Positions 61,337 to 64,000 of a DNA stretch of 64,000 nucleotides are shown piece after piece. Origin of the DNA: CAYHGX01 sp964356355. GTDB taxonomy: Bacteria > Patescibacteriota > Gracilibacteria > UBA1369 > LOWO2-01-FULL-3. The notes under the pieces are model-generated. The model was not told where the DNA came from and did not search any database. It worked only from the letters and a program-made list of their open reading frames with translations. The translations under genes were made by a program, and so were the position numbers. The stretch lies in the NCBI GenBank assembly GCA_964356355.1, contig CAYHGX010000004.1:1-64000 (forward strand). The letters are read 5' to 3'. Each line of letters starts with the position of its first letter. Within the stretch, counting starts at the first letter, position 1.

Positions 61337-62026
61337 ATGAAATTAAGAGTAAATAAAAGTGGTTTTACTTTGGTAGAGATTTTAATTGTCATGATGATTG
61401 TGGGGCTTTTGAGTACGATGGCAGTGAGCGGATATTCTCAGTATCGAACTAGTACACTGTTTGGATTGGCCGTGGATGATTTGGCTTCTAAGGTTTATGA
61501 AATGAGATCTAAAACTATTTATGGGACTGGAAATGGTAATAATTATGAGCATATAAAGGCGACTTTGGGTGGAGCTTCTGATGTTCCGGTTTTGGTGGAG
61601 GATAAGGCGAAGTGTTATGGTGTTGTTTGGAGTAAAGATTTAAATGGGAGTTTTTCTTCGAGATTTTTTTCTCAGAATTTTCAGAGTAAGAAGGTGTGGC
61701 TAAATGATAAATGGAATTATTTGGGGTGTGGGGGTCGTCCTCAAGATACAGATTTTAGGCCGAATGATGAGGCTGATTCACAGTTTTTCATTAAAGACAT
61801 TAAGCTTAATGGAGCGGTGCAAAACAGTTTGATGTTGAGGTTTTTGCCTCCAAATGGGGCTTTTGAGTTAATGGTTGATAATGGTGAGATTGTGAAAGCT
61901 GTGGATTTTAGTAAGTTGGAGATGGATGCTGTTTATGGTTCAGGGGATTCACCAAATAGAAAAAATGTAGATTTTAATCTTGTGCGGTCTTCATATAATT
62001 CAAATAATGTTGAAATTACGAACTAA
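61337..62026 (+). CDS. Prepilin-like protein, GspH/FimT type
   Basis: 229 residues. The prepilin peptidase site is KSGFTLVEILIVMMIVGLLS (cut after Gly9, Glu at +5). After the hydrophobic helix comes a globular GspH-like domain. Minor pilins prime pilus assembly or bind DNA. It overlaps the next gene by 20 bases. Confidence 0.88.
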   Translation: MKLRVNKSGFTLVEILIVMMIVGLLSTMAVSGYSQYRTSTLFGLAVDDLASKVYEMRSKTIYGTGNGNNYEHIKATLGGASDVPVLVEDKAKCYGVVWSKDLNGSFSSRFFSQNFQSKKVWLNDKWNYLGCGGRPQDTDFRPNDEADSQFFIKDIKLNGAVQNSLMLRFLPPNGAFELMVDNGEIVKAVDFSKLEMDAVYGSGDSPNRKNVDFNLVRSSYNSNNVEITN

Positions 62027-62615
62027 CAAAAAGGGATTTACTTTAACTGAGGTGATGATTGGCATGACTATCTTGACGGTTGCTATTGTTTCAGCGACTA
62101 GTTTGTTGGTTGGGCTTATTGGTACAAATCAAAATAATCTTCATACTTTGCAGGCAAATTATTTAGCGATGGAGGGAATTGAGGGTGTTCGCAATGTTCG
62201 TGATACTAATTGGTTACATAATCGAGACTGGTTTGGTTCAAGTTCCGTGGAGTTGTGGGGGTCGGCTTTTTCTGTTCCGGCTGATTTAGATGCGGAAAAT
62301 TTGTATTCCATAGTTTTGGAGAATGGTGCTTTTTCACAGGGAAAGGCTGATAATGGTGATAATAATCAACTTAATGGACTTAGCGGTGCAAGAACATGGT
62401 CTGTGGTAAATGGTGAAACGGGTGATGTGAAATGGGTGAATGGTGAGGATAGTGGGTTTAAACGGATAGTGGCGATTAAGGCTTATGAATGCGGTGAAAT
62501 TGACTGTAGTAAGTATGCTTTAGTTGTTTCTAAAGTGACATGGTTTGAGGGCTCAAAAGCTCGAGAGGTAAGCCTGTCTGAGGTAATGACTAATTGGAAA
62601 GGAGGCGCTTTATGA
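62007..62615 (+). CDS. Minor pilin, PilV-like
   Basis: 202 residues from ATG 62007, which gives MLKLRTNKKGFTLTEVMIG; a longer in-frame start would only overlap the previous gene further. Prepilin site G-FTLTE with Glu at +5, then the hydrophobic helix. The globular part is unrecognised, with Cys pair CGEIDC near 168-173. Ends in TGA overlapping the next ATG (ATGA). Confidence 0.85.
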   Translation: MLKLRTNKKGFTLTEVMIGMTILTVAIVSATSLLVGLIGTNQNNLHTLQANYLAMEGIEGVRNVRDTNWLHNRDWFGSSSVELWGSAFSVPADLDAENLYSIVLENGAFSQGKADNGDNNQLNGLSGARTWSVVNGETGDVKWVNGEDSGFKRIVAIKAYECGEIDCSKYALVVSKVTWFEGSKAREVSLSEVMTNWKGGAL

Positions 62616-63232
62616 TGAAAAATATTTTACAAGAAAAGAGTGGTTTTACGCTTGTAGAGGTGTTAATCGCCATGGCGATTTTCATGATGTTTTCCGGTAT
62701 TTTGATAAATTCTTATGGAAGTATTGTGAAGTCTCAACGTGATGCAAATGAGTACCGAGTGATGTATTCGGAGGCTGGTGTGGTGTTTGATACGATGGTG
62801 GGTGAACTTCGTGATGGAATGGTTGATTATGTTCATTATGCTACTGGTTTGCCACAAATTAGTGATCAAATTTATCTTGTTAGAAAGGACGGAATGGGGA
62901 AAACACATATTAATTTTAAGCCGCAGGATGAGGAGATTGAAATGGAAAAGGGAGAGCTTGATAGTAGTGCTTTGCTTGGTAGTGAGCCGGCTTATTCTCC
63001 GAAAATTGTTTTGAATAATAATGTAAAGGTGAAGAGTTTGAAGTTTTATATCTCGCCAGTTATTGATCCTTATGATGTTGCGAACGTGCACTATGACTTG
63101 AATCAGTTTCATCCAAAGGTGACGATTTTTGCTGAATTTGAAAAAGTGGTAGACGGCAAGACTTATAGTTTGCCTCTTCAAACAACGATTTCTTCGAGAA
63201 TTTATAATCAAATTTATAAGCCACAATATTAG
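62612..63232 (+). CDS. Minor pilin, PilW-like
   Basis: 206 residues from ATG 62612 (or 62615). Prepilin site KSGFTLVEVLIAMAIFMMFSG with Glu at +5. The globular domain with QISDQIYLVRKDG and a C-terminal beta segment resembles PilW/GspJ. It overlaps pilV by four bases and ends two bases before the next gene. Confidence 0.85.
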   Translation: MMKNILQEKSGFTLVEVLIAMAIFMMFSGILINSYGSIVKSQRDANEYRVMYSEAGVVFDTMVGELRDGMVDYVHYATGLPQISDQIYLVRKDGMGKTHINFKPQDEEIEMEKGELDSSALLGSEPAYSPKIVLNNNVKVKSLKFYISPVIDPYDVANVHYDLNQFHPKVTIFAEFEKVVDGKTYSLPLQTTISSRIYNQIYKPQY

Positions 63233-63234
63233 AT

Positions 63235-64000
63235 ATGTTTAAGTTTAAACTTAAAAATAGAGAGGGAACGGCACTGCTTGTGGCGATGTTGGTGATGGGA
63301 GTTTTGATTTCTGTTTCTTTGGCATTGAGCAGTTTGGTATTAAGACAAACACGTGTGACGAAGGATTTTTTGGATTCGACTAAGGCCTATTATGCTGCTG
63401 AGTCTGGAATTGAATTGGGGCTTTTTGGTGTGAATCATGAATTGCCAGGTTGGGAGCCTGGTAGTACTGATGCAAATGGATATAAATATTTGAAAATTGA
63501 TCAAGATTTAAATAGTGTTGGTGAATATAAAGTTGCAAATAGATGTCAGGCTTATCCTTGTTTTGCTGATGATTATGATGTTGACCATGCTGATCCAAAG
63601 GCTTTTTATGATGTATTGGGATTGAATGAGTCTATTACAATTCCATTGTTTATTGTGAAAGAGGATGAAAATGGGAATCAGGTGAAGGTGCCGGTAAAGA
63701 ATTTTGTGGTAGAATTTTTTGCGCCGTTTGATCCTAAAACTGATTTGAAGATTGCTGATTCAAATAATATTAGTGGTTGGGATATTATGAGATGGAAGGT
63801 TTTTGGCATTAGAAATCAGGCGAATCCACCGCAAGTGACGGAATCGATTAGTGATTTTACTGCTCTTTCGATGATTAAGAATAGTGGAGGCGTAAATTTT
63901 TCTGCAAATTCCAAAATTCCATCATGGTTTGGTACTGAAGGATGTGACAAATTTAATCAGAGATATAAGGGGAATGTGATTGATTGTGGGGGTTATGTTG
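63235..64000 (+). CDS. PilX-like minor pilus protein (3' end off window)
   Basis: Open from ATG 63235 to the window end, at least 255 residues. The N-terminus has EGTALLVAMLVMGVLISVSLALSSLVLRQ followed by the PilX_N pattern STKAYYAAESGIELGL. No classical G-FTLxE prepilin site. The outer part is acidic with several Cys (CQAYPC near 104-109). It continues the minor-pilin set. Confidence 0.85.
   Translation, partial: MFKFKLKNREGTALLVAMLVMGVLISVSLALSSLVLRQTRVTKDFLDSTKAYYAAESGIELGLFGVNHELPGWEPGSTDANGYKYLKIDQDLNSVGEYKVANRCQAYPCFADDYDVDHADPKAFYDVLGLNESITIPLFIVKEDENGNQVKVPVKNFVVEFFAPFDPKTDLKIADSNNISGWDIMRWKVFGIRNQANPPQVTESISDFTALSMIKNSGGVNFSANSKIPSWFGTEGCDKFNQRYKGNVIDCGGYV

Overview
The window looks like a chromosome segment of a Patescibacteria/CPR bacterium, most likely Peregrinibacteria-like. 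This is inferred from gene content: lean intergenic spaces, few Shine-Dalgarno sequences, SLH-domain surface proteins, a type IV pilus operon, ComEC, class II ribonucleotide reductase, archaeal-type class I aldolase and Pta/AckA fermentation. TGA is used as an ordinary stop (for example Sua5 at 1654 and FBPase at 8454), so the UGA=Gly code of Gracilibacteria/Absconditabacteria does not apply. There are no phage, transposon or CRISPR genes. One scaffold gap of exactly 100 N lies at 42002-42101. No stretch over 300 bases lacks a gene; the longest spacers (2094-2322, 5358-5581, 19011-19189, 51017-51577) hold promoters, a repeat, an attenuator and rnpB.

Layout. 1-3.6 kb: partial GAPDH, Sua5, a small membrane exporter, rsmH and an FtsL-like gene. 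3.7-10.9 kb (+): an orphan histidine-kinase-like ATPase behind a palindromic promoter, then a tightly packed run fba - second gap - fbp - ECF sigma - FecR/DUF5667 protein. 10.9-17.4 kb (-): LCP ligase, pseudouridine synthase, DD-carboxypeptidase and mraY, preceded by an SLH-CAP surface protein. 17.5-23.5 kb: comEC, a predicted leader-peptide attenuator, and two large proteins of unknown function lying tail to tail. 23.7-28.7 kb: B12-dependent ribonucleotide reductase with candidate NrdR boxes, an EamA transporter, cysteine desulfurase and a small unknown. 28.8-32.5 kb (-): tRNA-Glu, a FtsL/DivIC-sized protein, SLH-RlpA protein and the classic rpmH-rnpA-yidC-jag cluster. 32.6-39.4 kb: a PP2C-like/beta-propeller membrane protein, then ackA, an EF-Tu-domain-2-like protein, pta, a lipoprotein, a zinc-ribbon protein and gltX. 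39.5-49.6 kb: ftsK, a small membrane protein cut by the gap, purQ, a PurS-PurL fusion, an SLH protein and secA. 49.6-58.8 kb: polyprenyl sugar transferase, RNase P RNA, a large SLH S-layer candidate, TPR, galU, hsp20, ftsH, tilS and RNHCP genes. 58.9-64 kb (+): pilN-pilO-pilC and four minor pilin genes, the last cut by the window edge.

How the genes work together. The aldolase/GAPDH/FBPase set points to a gluconeogenic module next to a membrane-linked sigma/anti-sigma pair. Pta and AckA make ATP from acetyl-CoA. LCP, sugar transferase, GalU, MraY and DacA build the wall and its polymers, to which the four SLH proteins probably attach. SecA and YidC move these proteins out. The pilus genes and ComEC suggest DNA uptake. 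The most unusual finding is the attenuator at 19036-19168: a consensus promoter, a nearly leaderless Met-rich 28-codon ORF, and mutually exclusive antiterminator and terminator hairpins, placed in front of a gene I cannot identify.
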